Shown: in pieces, positions 26,695-34,360 of the stretch
Numbering within the stretch: the stretch's first letter is position 1
Layout: every line of letters starts with the position of its first letter
Source of the DNA: Epilithonimonas sp. JDS
GTDB lineage: Bacteria; Bacteroidota; Bacteroidia; Flavobacteriales; Weeksellaceae
NCBI RefSeq assembly: GCF_021261315.1
Contig: NZ_JAJSAX010000002.1
Span: forward strand, 310,001 to 374,000
Reading direction: 5' to 3'
DNA: 64,000 nucleotides
Notes under the pieces: generated by a model
Told to the model about the DNA's origin: nothing
Databases searched by the model: none
The model's input: the letters and a program-made list of their open reading frames with translations, nothing else
Position numbers and translations under genes: made by a program

Positions 26695-27672
26695 ATGAAA
26701 GTATTTGTAAACAAAAGAATTCCGGACAATGGGATTCAGATTTTGAAAGACGGAAATTTAGATATCATTTTCCCGGAAACAGAAAATCCAACCCACGAAG
26801 AATGGCTGGAAAGCTGCCAACAAGCAGACATCATCCTAAGTGTCGGCGGAAAGAACAAATATGACAAAGAATTCTTCGACGCTTGCCCCAATGTAAAAGC
26901 AATCGCCCTATTCTCCGTAGGTTTCGACCAAGTAGATATCGAAGAAGCGACTAAACGAAAAGTTGCAGTTGGAAACACGCCAGACGTTTTGAGCCGCGCC
27001 ACTTCCGACGTCGCATTTCTACTGATGCAAATGGTTTCCAGAAAAGTAAACTACAACACGGCAAAAGTAAAATCAGGCAACTGGAAAGACTTCGACCCTT
27101 TGGAAGAACTCGGACAGGAACTTTACGGAAAAACCTTAGGCGTTTTAGGACTTGGAAGAATCGGTTTTGAAATGGCTGAAAAATGTAAAGCCGCTTTCGG
27201 AATGAACATCATCTACCACAACAGAAGCCACAACGAAGAAGCTGAAAAAAAACTCGACGCAAAATATGTTTCTTTTGACGAATTGGTTGAAAACTCGGAC
27301 ATCATCAGCATTCACGCCAATTTCACACCAGAACAAGCTGACCTTTTTAACACATCGGTATTTGAAAAGATGAAAGAAAATCTGATTTTCATCAACACCG
27401 CAAGAGGTGGTTTTCACAATGAAAAAGATTTGTTCGAGGCTTTGATTTCCGGCAAAATCTGGGGTGCAGGTTTAGATGTTACCAATCCGGAACCGATGCA
27501 GAAAGACAGCCCATTATTAGGACTTCCAAACGTTTGTGTTCTGCCTCATATTGGTTCTGCAACTTTGGAAGCCAGAAGCGGAATGGCAAGATTGGCAGCT
27601 GAGAACGTAGTTGCATTTTCCAAAGGCGAAAAAATGCCGACTAGCGTGAATCCTGAAGTTTACGAAGATTAA
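26695..27672 (+). CDS. D-2-hydroxyacid dehydrogenase (glyoxylate/hydroxypyruvate reductase type)
   Basis: An NAD(P)-dependent D-2-hydroxyacid dehydrogenase of 325 residues. The nucleotide-binding motif is GVLGLGRIGFEMA (about residues 150-162). The catalytic triad is Arg in INTARGG, Glu in NPEP and His in LPHIGSAT. The strong HIGSAT and the ALFSVGFDQVD segment fit the glyoxylate/hydroxypyruvate reductase (D-glycerate dehydrogenase) branch. Substrate preference is inferred. The gene follows elements B and C. Confidence 0.9.
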   Translation: MKVFVNKRIPDNGIQILKDGNLDIIFPETENPTHEEWLESCQQADIILSVGGKNKYDKEFFDACPNVKAIALFSVGFDQVDIEEATKRKVAVGNTPDVLSRATSDVAFLLMQMVSRKVNYNTAKVKSGNWKDFDPLEELGQELYGKTLGVLGLGRIGFEMAEKCKAAFGMNIIYHNRSHNEEAEKKLDAKYVSFDELVENSDIISIHANFTPEQADLFNTSVFEKMKENLIFINTARGGFHNEKDLFEALISGKIWGAGLDVTNPEPMQKDSPLLGLPNVCVLPHIGSATLEARSGMARLAAENVVAFSKGEKMPTSVNPEVYED

Positions 27673-27751
27673 ATTTCATCAAAATAAATCTCTCAAAAAC
27701 AAAGCTTGGAATCATATTTGTCTATCTTCAATCAACCAAAAAATAAATATT

Positions 27752-28042
27752 ATGACACCAGAAGATAACATCGAAAAAAATTTGGAAGATTTGGATTACA
27801 ATCCAGGTGAGGACATTTTCAACAGAGAAGAACATATTCCGATTGACGGCGACGGAAATCCAATCAGAAATCCAAGTCAGGTGAACGACGAAATGCCATT
27901 CGGACTAGACGTTCCAGGCGCTGAAGATGATGACAACTTCGACCAGGTAACCAATCAACTTCCGGACGAAGAAAACAATTATTACAGCACGAGCGACAAT
28001 GAAGATGACCACGAAGAAGAAAACGAAGACATCGTAGAATAA
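27752..28042 (+). CDS. Small acidic hypothetical protein
   Basis: A 96-residue protein very rich in Asp, Glu and Asn, without signal peptide or hydrophobic segment, probably mostly disordered. The centre has IPIDGDGNPIRNPSQ and MPFGLDVPGAEDDD, which resemble conserved small proteins in Flavobacteriia whose role is unknown. Coding is supported by a good start and by a bidirectional terminator right after the stop. It is monocistronic. Confidence 0.7.
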   Translation: MTPEDNIEKNLEDLDYNPGEDIFNREEHIPIDGDGNPIRNPSQVNDEMPFGLDVPGAEDDDNFDQVTNQLPDEENNYYSTSDNEDDHEEENEDIVE

Positions 28043-28047
28043 ACAAC

Positions 28048-28072
28048 AAAGCTTACCAAATCGGTAAGCTTT
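28048..28072. terminator. Bidirectional terminator
   Basis: AAAGCTTACC (28048-28057) and GGTAAGCTTT (28063-28072) pair perfectly. It serves the acidic protein gene and the convergent thioesterase gene. Confidence 0.85.
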
Positions 28073-28078
28073 TATTTT

Positions 28079-28474
28079 TTAGTTCAAATCTCTAAATATT
28101 CTGGAAGGCTTTTTATTTTCGTCAATCGCTACCAGAGTGAAATCCCCTGAAACAGCCTTTTCGCGCGTATCATTATACATTTCTTCCACGAAAATCTCCA
28201 CATTCACTTTCACGCTCGTGTTCCCGACATATTTAATTCGACCAACAAGCTCTACAATCGTATCAGCCGGAATTGGTTTTTTGAAATCAATTCTGTCACA
28301 ACTTACGGTCACGAAAGACTTTCTTGCAAATCTAGTTGCCGTCATAAACGCTACTTCATCCATCATTTCCATTACTTTCCCACCAAACATCGTGTTATGA
28401 TGATTGGTTGTATTCGGGAAAACCACTTTGAAAACACGCGTTTCCGATTGCTGGATTTTATCTTCGTAATTCAT
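28079..28474 (-). CDS. Acyl-CoA thioesterase (hotdog fold, YciA-like)
   Basis: A 131-residue hotdog-fold enzyme that hydrolyses acyl-CoA to fatty acid and CoA. The sequence NHHNTMFGGKVMEMMDEVA matches the active-site helix with the catalytic Asp, and VTVSCDRIDFKKPI is the following strand. The length fits the YciA/Acot type. Its chain-length preference is not readable from sequence. Confidence 0.9.
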   Translation of the reverse strand: MNYEDKIQQSETRVFKVVFPNTTNHHNTMFGGKVMEMMDEVAFMTATRFARKSFVTVSCDRIDFKKPIPADTIVELVGRIKYVGNTSVKVNVEIFVEEMYNDTREKAVSGDFTLVAIDENKKPSRIFRDLN

Positions 28475-28521
28475 TTCTTGATAGATTTATAATTGTGTAC
28501 TGGAATCGTTTTTTGAAGCTG

Positions 28522-28529
28522 CAAATATA
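28522..28529 (-). promoter_or_regulatory. TAnnTTTG -7 box of the thioesterase gene
   Basis: The minus strand reads TATATTTG, about 48 bases upstream of the ATG at 28474. Confidence 0.6.
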
Positions 28530-28608
28530 AGTGATAGAAACTGTTCTAAGAAATTTCATAAATTAGTTCTAATAAACCGCTCTTCCAAAATTGAATTTAA
28601 TGAATTGA

Positions 28609-28666
28609 AAATTCCCCTCCTCTGGAGGGGCGACTAAAATTCGAAGAATTTTTGACGGGGTGGTCA
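28609..28666 (+). repeat. Element C, copy 2, left flank of the DUF559 gene
   Basis: AATTCCCCTCCTCTGGAGGG is followed by a 7-bp hairpin, AAAATTC (28636-28642) with GAATTTT (28646-28652), and by GACGGGGTGGTCAC. The DUF559 ATG is 16 bases after its end. Confidence 0.85.
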
Positions 28667-28681
28667 CTCAAAACACAAACA

Positions 28682-29098
28682 ATGAATGAAATCCTAACTC
28701 AAATCCACGGAATACCCATCCGCAGGAACTTTGTTGAACACTTACCTTATAATTCCCATCTGAAAAAATTATTAAGCGGAAAAAGAAAAGCTGGAATTCT
28801 AAGTGAAGTTCTTTTCTGGAAACAAGTTCGAGCAAGAACATTTCATAACATAGATTTTGACAGACAAAGAATTATTGGAAACTACATCGTCGATTTTTAT
28901 GTGAAAACTCTTGGATTAATTATCGAAATTGATGGCTCAAGTCATGATGAGAAAGAAGTTTATGATGGCATCAGACAAACTTATTTGGAAACTTTGAATT
29001 TGAAAATATTCAGAGTTACAGATTTTGATGTAAAGAATAATTTAGGTTTAGTTATGAAGGAATTAGAAAATTACATCATAGAAAATTACCGATTCTAA
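28682..29098 (+). CDS. DUF559 endonuclease-like protein (PD-(D/E)XK fold)
   Basis: A 138-residue protein of the DUF559 family, related to the very-short-patch repair nuclease Vsr and the restriction-endonuclease fold. Expected motif residues are present: Glu42 in SEVLFWKQVR, Arg61-Gln62 in DFDRQRIIGNYIVDF with Asp71, and Glu82/Asp84/His88 in IEIDGSSH. It should therefore be an active metal nuclease. I used the ATG at 28682; the longer frame to 28652 reads into the repeat. The stop codon directly touches element C copy 3, so the gene sits with almost no spacer between inverted and direct copies of element C. Confidence 0.9.
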   Translation: MNEILTQIHGIPIRRNFVEHLPYNSHLKKLLSGKRKAGILSEVLFWKQVRARTFHNIDFDRQRIIGNYIVDFYVKTLGLIIEIDGSSHDEKEVYDGIRQTYLETLNLKIFRVTDFDVKNNLGLVMKELENYIIENYRF

Positions 29099-29150
29099 AA
29101 TTCCCCTCCTCCGGAGGGGTGGATTCGACCAAAGGGAGAAGACGGGGTGG
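29097..29150 (+). repeat. Element C, copy 3, right flank of the DUF559 gene
   Basis: AATTCCCCTCCTCCGGAGGG followed by GTGGATTCGACC and an imperfect interior, ending GACGGGGTGGTT. It is in the same orientation as copy 2 and begins at the DUF559 stop codon. Confidence 0.85.
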
Positions 29151-29159
29151 TTCAGCATA

Positions 29160-29226
29160 AGTGACCACCCCCGAAATCTGAAATTTACAATTTCAGATTT
29201 CTCCCCTCCAGAGGAGGGGAATTTTT
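29160..29226 (-). repeat. Element C, copy 4, inverted
   Basis: On the minus strand it reads AATTCCCCTCCTCTGGAGGG, a perfect 12-bp hairpin (AAATCTGAAATT at 29174-29185 with AATTTCAGATTT at 29189-29200), then GGGTGGTCAC. It is inverted relative to copy 3, so the ends of copies 3 and 4 form a GTGGT/ACCAC palindrome between them. Confidence 0.85.
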
Positions 29227-29317
29227 TCTTATTTCATTACAATATATTTTTCAAATTGAATATCTTTAAAACCACAAAAAATCCATCAACTATCAACAAA
29301 CAACCATCAACGATATA

Positions 29318-31303
29318 ATGACTTTCCAGCAACAAATCCAACAAGGCATTCCCACCGAATTACCTCAGCCAAAACCATACGAAACCCACATCAACCACGC
29401 ACCGAAACGTAAAGAAATCCTTTCAGACGAAGAAAAGAAACTAGCTCTGAAAAACGCTTTACGCTATTTCGAACCCAAATTCCACGCAGAATTGTTACCG
29501 GAATTCAGGGAAGAACTGGAAAAATATGGCAGAATTTATATGTACCGCTTCCGTCCCGATTACGAGATGAAAGCAAGAGACATTGCCGAATATCCCGGGA
29601 AATCTGAGCAGGCAAAAGCCATTATGCTAATGATTCAGAATAATCTGGATTATGCAGTGGCGCAACATCCGCACGAATTGATTACTTATGGTGGAAATGG
29701 TGCAGTGTTCAGCAACTGGGCGCAGTATCTTTTGACGATGAAATATCTGTCGGAAATGACAGACGAACAGACGTTGACGATGTATTCCGGTCATCCGATG
29801 GGATTGTTTCCTTCGCACAGAGATGCTCCGAGAGTGGTGGTGACCAACGGGATGATGATTCCAAACTATTCCAAGCCGGATGATTGGGAAAAATTCAATG
29901 CGCTGGGTGTTTCCCAGTATGGACAAATGACGGCCGGATCTTATATGTACATCGGTCCGCAGGGAATTGTGCACGGAACTACGATTACCGTTTTAAATGC
30001 TTTCAGAAAAATCAATAAAGAACCGAAAGGCGGATTATTCGTCACCTCAGGTTTGGGCGGAATGTCTGGAGCTCAGCCAAAAGCCGGAAATATCGCAGGT
30101 TGCATTACGGTCATTGCAGAAGTCAATCCAAAGATTACCAAAATCCGTCACGAACAGAAATGGGTGAATGAAATCCACGAAAATCTGGACGAACTGGTGA
30201 CTAGAGTAAGAAAAGCGCAGGAAAATCAGGAAACGGTTTCTCTGGCTTACCTTGGAAATATCGTCGATATCTGGGAGAAATTTGATGAAGAAAATTTAAG
30301 AATCGATATCGGTTCAGACCAGACTTCGCTTCACAATCCGTGGGCGGGCGGTTATTATCCGGTCGGGCAAACCTTTGAGGAATCCAATACGATGATGGCA
30401 GAAAACCCTGAATTATTCAAAGAAAAAGTTCAGGAAACCTTGAGAAGACACGCTTCCGCCATCAACAGACATACAGCAAAAGGAACCTATTTCTTCGATT
30501 ATGGAAATGCCTTTTTACTCGAAGCTTCCAGAGCCGGAGCCGATGTAATGGCAGAAAATCCTACGATTGGAAGGGAGTTCAAATACCCGAGTTACGTTCA
30601 GGATATTATGGGACCGATGTGTTTTGATTATGGTTTCGGGCCGTTCCGTTGGGTTTGTACCAGCGGAAAACCGGAAGATCTGCAGAAAACGGATGATATT
30701 GCGTGTAATGTTTTAGAGGAAATGATTAAAACATCGCCAGAAGAAATCCAACAGCAGATGAAAGACAATATCACGTGGATTAAAGGCGCTCAGGAAAACA
30801 ATCTGGTCGTTGGTTCGCAGGCGAGAATTCTGTACGCAGATGCAGAAGGAAGAATGAAAATCGCTGAAGCCTTCAACAAAGCCATTGCCAACGGAGAAAT
30901 CGGAGCGGTGGTTTTGGGAAGAGACCATCACGATGTTTCGGGGACGGATTCGCCGTACAGAGAGACTTCCAATATTTATGACGGCTCGAGATTTACGGCA
31001 GATATGGCGATTCACAATGTGATTGGCGACAGTTTCCGTGGCGCAACCTGGGTGAGTATTCACAACGGTGGTGGCGTTGGCTGGGGCGAAGTGATCAACG
31101 GTGGTTTCGGGATGTTGCTCGATGGAAGCGATGATGCCGACAGAAGATTAAAATCAATGCTTTTCTGGGACGTGAACAACGGAATTTCAAGACGAAGCTG
31201 GGCAAGAAATGAGGGTGCTGTTTTCGCCATTAAAAGAGCAATGGAAGCTGAACCGAATTTGAAGGTGACGTTGCCGAATTTTGTGGATGAAAACCTTTTT
31301 TAA
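29318..31303 (+). CDS. hutU: Urocanate hydratase
   Basis: Converts urocanate to imidazolone propionate in histidine breakdown, using tightly bound NAD. The NAD loop is TSGLGGMSGAQPKAGNIAG and the catalytic cysteine is in FRWVCTSG. YGGNGAVFSNWAQYL is also diagnostic. At 661 residues it belongs to the longer urocanase class, over 100 residues above the Pseudomonas enzyme. No other hut gene is in the window. It stops six bases before the HNH-like gene. Confidence 0.95.
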   Translation: MTFQQQIQQGIPTELPQPKPYETHINHAPKRKEILSDEEKKLALKNALRYFEPKFHAELLPEFREELEKYGRIYMYRFRPDYEMKARDIAEYPGKSEQAKAIMLMIQNNLDYAVAQHPHELITYGGNGAVFSNWAQYLLTMKYLSEMTDEQTLTMYSGHPMGLFPSHRDAPRVVVTNGMMIPNYSKPDDWEKFNALGVSQYGQMTAGSYMYIGPQGIVHGTTITVLNAFRKINKEPKGGLFVTSGLGGMSGAQPKAGNIAGCITVIAEVNPKITKIRHEQKWVNEIHENLDELVTRVRKAQENQETVSLAYLGNIVDIWEKFDEENLRIDIGSDQTSLHNPWAGGYYPVGQTFEESNTMMAENPELFKEKVQETLRRHASAINRHTAKGTYFFDYGNAFLLEASRAGADVMAENPTIGREFKYPSYVQDIMGPMCFDYGFGPFRWVCTSGKPEDLQKTDDIACNVLEEMIKTSPEEIQQQMKDNITWIKGAQENNLVVGSQARILYADAEGRMKIAEAFNKAIANGEIGAVVLGRDHHDVSGTDSPYRETSNIYDGSRFTADMAIHNVIGDSFRGATWVSIHNGGGVGWGEVINGGFGMLLDGSDDADRRLKSMLFWDVNNGISRRSWARNEGAVFAIKRAMEAEPNLKVTLPNFVDENLF

Positions 31304-31309
31304 TTGACT

Positions 31310-32059
31310 ATGAAAGTAAAAGGAATATGTAAAATTTGCAAACAGGAGAAAATGTTAAATTATGAACATTTTCCACCACGTTCAGCTTTTAATAAAGAGA
31401 CAAGGTTTTTTTCGATACCTCAAAATGATTATTTTGATAACTTTCTTGAATATATAGACGGAAAAAAACCAAAGGCTAAATTAAAACAAGGTGGTCTGGG
31501 AGATTACTGTTTGTGTGAGAATTGTAATAATTTTTTAGGATTGAAATACGTTAATGATTATGTAAATTTTGCGAAAATAGGTTATACAATAATTAATGAA
31601 TCAGAAAATTTTAAAGCAATTGAATTTAATATAAAGAGAGAAGAAGTAAATTTGAAGAATTTCTTAAAGCAGATCACTTCGATTTTTATTTGTAACAACG
31701 GCTCTTGGTTCACCGAGACATACCCAGAATTGTTAGAGTTTGTAGTAAATGAAAATTATGTAGAACTTCCAGATAAATACAGATTCTATATGTACTTAAA
31801 TAATGAGGGACAAATAAAAAATGGAAATTGGACATTTGATAATGTAAACGGAGGTGTTTGTGAATTTACTTTTCCACCATTTGGATTTGTCTTAAATATT
31901 GAGAATGAAAATCAAATCTTAGAAGTGTCTGAAATTACAGACTTTAAGTATTTTGATAAAGTACAAAACCTAGATTTTAATATTATACTTAATATTTATC
32001 CAACCTATTCACCAATTCCACTTGACTTTAGAAGTCGCGAAGATTTCAATAATGAATAA
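31310..32059 (+). CDS. HNH-like zinc protein, putative nuclease
   Basis: A 249-residue protein. Cys7 and Cys10 (CKIC) plus EHFPPRSAFN (His20) and a second CxxC at Cys69 and Cys72 (CLCENCNNFLG) look like the treble-clef zinc site of an HNH nuclease, with GGLGDYC before it. The remaining 170 residues match nothing I know. The DNA is more AT-rich than hutU. I start at the ATG 31310 rather than the TTG at 31304. It is squeezed against the hutU stop, which suggests insertion. Nuclease activity is inferred only. Confidence 0.6.
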   Translation: MKVKGICKICKQEKMLNYEHFPPRSAFNKETRFFSIPQNDYFDNFLEYIDGKKPKAKLKQGGLGDYCLCENCNNFLGLKYVNDYVNFAKIGYTIINESENFKAIEFNIKREEVNLKNFLKQITSIFICNNGSWFTETYPELLEFVVNENYVELPDKYRFYMYLNNEGQIKNGNWTFDNVNGGVCEFTFPPFGFVLNIENENQILEVSEITDFKYFDKVQNLDFNIILNIYPTYSPIPLDFRSREDFNNE

Positions 32060-32135
32060 TTTAAACGAAATTATAATAGTTCAACATCCATATAATTATT
32101 AAAATTAAAATAAAATAATTTTATCAGAATTTGAT

Positions 32136-32158
32136 TATATTTGTATCACAAAATGATA
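32136..32158 (+). promoter_or_regulatory. Promoter with candidate operator of the second toxin-antitoxin operon
   Basis: TATATTTG (32136-32143) is a -7 box. The inverted repeat TATCA (32144-32148) / TGATA (32154-32158) directly follows at the presumed transcription start, where an autoregulating antitoxin could bind. The antitoxin ATG is at 32176. Confidence 0.55.
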
Positions 32159-32175
32159 TTTAAAAACATAAAATA

Positions 32176-32523
32176 ATGATAGCAGAAATCCAAAAATACA
32201 TTGAAATTCAAAATAACATTGATGAGATTCTTAAAAATTCTCCTTTCAAAATGTCTTATATCATTGAAAAATCGGGTATCAAGAAACCAACCTTTTTCAA
32301 AAAACTTAAAGAAAAAAGATTCACACCAGAAGAACTTTTAGTTATTTCAAAAACCATCGAACCTAAACAATGGCGTAACGAAACCAAAGAAGAAATCTTG
32401 GAATCATTGAAAAAAGCTGAAGAAGATTTTAAGAATGGAAAAGGAATTCCGGGAGAAGTCGTGATGGAAAATATGAAAAAACGTATAGAAAAATACAAAG
32501 AAAATGCGTTACGAAATATCTAA
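32176..32523 (+). CDS. Putative antitoxin of a ParE/RelE-type pair
   Basis: A 115-residue protein with a helical first half in which MSYIIEKSGIKKPTFFKKLK looks like a helix-turn-helix (about residues 26-45), so it probably binds its own promoter. The C-terminal part is a charged helix (EEILESLKKAEEDFK) that would hold the toxin. It overlaps the downstream toxin gene by 20 bases. The assignment rests on this layout and on the toxin. Confidence 0.8.
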   Translation: MIAEIQKYIEIQNNIDEILKNSPFKMSYIIEKSGIKKPTFFKKLKEKRFTPEELLVISKTIEPKQWRNETKEEILESLKKAEEDFKNGKGIPGEVVMENMKKRIEKYKENALRNI

Positions 32524-32803
32524 ACAAGCTGAACAAGACCTCATTAATATAGAAACTTATCTTTTGGAAGAATGGAATATAGACATTTTGGAAGATTTCT
32601 TTGAAAAGTTTCAAAAAGCAATTACTCTGTTATTAGAAAAGAAAACTATTTTTCAAAAATACGAAGACACACATTTTCATAAATTTCTTCTCACAAAGCA
32701 CAATTCTATTATTTATTATTATGGAGATGATGTTCTATACATCCAAAGAATCCTTCAAAACTTCCAAGACCCAGACGACAATCAGAAATCACTGAAAAGT
32801 TAA
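32504..32803 (+). CDS. RelE/ParE family toxin
   Basis: A 99-residue protein with the ParE-like pattern: ISKQAEQDLINIETYL helix, FFEKFQKAITLLLEKK, then KFLLTKHNSIIYYYGDDVLYIQRIL strands. Family members either inhibit gyrase (ParE) or cut mRNA (RelE); which applies here is not clear from sequence. It overlaps the antitoxin gene, its partner, and ends ten bases before the next gene. Confidence 0.85.
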   Translation: MRYEISKQAEQDLINIETYLLEEWNIDILEDFFEKFQKAITLLLEKKTIFQKYEDTHFHKFLLTKHNSIIYYYGDDVLYIQRILQNFQDPDDNQKSLKS

Positions 32804-32812
32804 CATTAAGAA

Positions 32813-33571
32813 ATGCAAAACCTAGGAATCATCGGCTACGGCTGGCTCGGAAATCACATCGCAGAAAGATTATCAGACCGCTACAACATCTTTGCAACCA
32901 CTACCACACTTTCCAAAGCACAAGACCTCAGTGCCAAAGGCTACCACACTACTCTAGTCAGTTTTCCCGACGAACTGGATGCCAATATGAAAGCTTGGGA
33001 AGTCGCAAAAGATTTGGATGCCATCATCATCAGCGTGCCGTTTTCGGGACTTCGAGGGGCGCAGATTCCGATGAATGACAAACGTCAAAACCTTCTGAAC
33101 TTTCTTGGTGATTACAAAGGTCAATTGTTTTTAATGAGCTCCACGGGCGTTTATCCTCAAACAGAAAAAGAATTTACAGAAGATGACACACCTGCTGAAA
33201 ATGTGGAAAGTGAAAGTTTTATTTTGGAACAATTTCCTCAGACCAACATTCTGAGATTAGCAGGATTAATGGGTGGCGAAAGGCTTTTGAAGAATTACAA
33301 TATTTCCGACCTGCATCTGTTGGTTAATCACATCCATTACGCTGATATTTGTTCCGTCGTTGAGAAGATGCTGGAGCAACAATCTCAGTCCAAAGTTTAC
33401 AACATCGTCGCACCCATCCACCCGAACAAAGAGGAAGTCATCAACGCGCAGAAAGATCTGCCCTACTCCGGCGAACGAACCACTGTCGGCAGAACCATTT
33501 CTCCACAAAAATTAATCTCAGAATTGAACTTCGAATTCAAATATCAGGATCCGCTGTATTTTCATTTGTAA
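32813..33571 (+). CDS. NAD(P)-dependent epimerase/dehydratase-like protein (YeeZ-like)
   Basis: A 252-residue Rossmann protein. The dinucleotide motif GIIGYGWLGNHIA is at residues 4-16. STGVYPQTEKEFTEDDTPAE carries the YxxxK-like region of extended short-chain reductases, and LRLAGLMGGERL follows. It resembles the E. coli YeeZ/SDR-like proteins of unknown substrate. It starts ten bases after the toxin stop. Confidence 0.8.
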   Translation: MQNLGIIGYGWLGNHIAERLSDRYNIFATTTTLSKAQDLSAKGYHTTLVSFPDELDANMKAWEVAKDLDAIIISVPFSGLRGAQIPMNDKRQNLLNFLGDYKGQLFLMSSTGVYPQTEKEFTEDDTPAENVESESFILEQFPQTNILRLAGLMGGERLLKNYNISDLHLLVNHIHYADICSVVEKMLEQQSQSKVYNIVAPIHPNKEEVINAQKDLPYSGERTTVGRTISPQKLISELNFEFKYQDPLYFHL

Positions 33572-33629
33572 AATTTCAGGTCATTTCCAACCTTTTTCAG
33601 AATAATGCATCTTAGTAAAAAAAGACATT

Positions 33630-34301
33630 ATGAAAGTTACCATCCCAAAACCGTGTCACGAAAACTGGGCCTCTATGACGCCCGAAGAAAAAGGCAGATT
33701 CTGCCAGGTTTGTTCCAAGAGCGTACGAGATTTTACCAACGCATCTGACCAGGATATTATCGATGACCTTTCCCAGAACTCAAACATCTGCGCCAATTTT
33801 CGTGTGGATCAGCTGGACAGGAACCTAAGCCATTCTTTCCTCAATTCTTTATTTGCAAAGTTTGCCGTTGGTTTTGTCCTCACATCGGGAGGTATCGTCT
33901 CGGCACAGACGCAACCGAAAGTGAATCATCCCGTAAAAACAGACGTCCCGATACAAGTCAGAGGCGAAGTAGCACAGGTTAAACCGCCTAAAAAACAACC
34001 TGTTCAAACAGATCAAAATAGACCTATAAGGCTTGGGAAGATTGCTGTATCAGATGCTGACAGACAGAATCCAAAAACGCAACCACTCAGACTTGGCAAG
34101 CCTTTATCCATTAACGAAAATAATCAACCATTATACGTTGTAGAGGGAAAGATTATTACAAATAAACAATTTCAGCAGATTGACACCAATAGTATTGAGG
34201 ATATCAAAGTTTTAAAAGGCAAAGAAGCCATTTCAAAATATGGAGCGAAGGGGAAAAATGGGGCGGTTATTATTACTTTAAAAGGGAAAAAGAAGAAGTA
34301 G
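33630..34301 (+). CDS. TonB-plug-like protein with N-terminal cysteine motif
   Basis: A 223-residue protein. The N-terminus PCHENWASMTPEEKGRFCQVC is a small cysteine module common in Bacteroidota, followed by a hydrophobic segment (about residues 74-92). The C-terminal third ends QIDTNSIEDIKVLKGKEAIS and KYGAKGKNGAVIITLK, the conserved end of the TonB-dependent receptor plug domain, here without any beta-barrel. It may be a membrane-anchored sensor or a stand-alone plug. Its function is unknown. A terminator follows. Confidence 0.8.
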   Translation: MKVTIPKPCHENWASMTPEEKGRFCQVCSKSVRDFTNASDQDIIDDLSQNSNICANFRVDQLDRNLSHSFLNSLFAKFAVGFVLTSGGIVSAQTQPKVNHPVKTDVPIQVRGEVAQVKPPKKQPVQTDQNRPIRLGKIAVSDADRQNPKTQPLRLGKPLSINENNQPLYVVEGKIITNKQFQQIDTNSIEDIKVLKGKEAISKYGAKGKNGAVIITLKGKKKK

Positions 34302-34325
34302 ATTTACGGATTGATTTTAAATGAG

Positions 34326-34348
34326 AAAACCTGCGTTTAGCAGGTTTT
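34326..34348. terminator. Bidirectional terminator between convergent genes
   Basis: AAAACCTGC (34326-34334) and GCAGGTTTT (34340-34348) pair perfectly. The same AAACCTGC/GCAGGTTT stem recurs at 43418, 44901 and 48425. Confidence 0.85.
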
Positions 34349-34360
34349 TATAAATATTAT

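Noticed and set aside
26467-26729. Short open frames after the DedA gene on both strands
   Set aside because: They translate elements B and C and have no counterpart as proteins.
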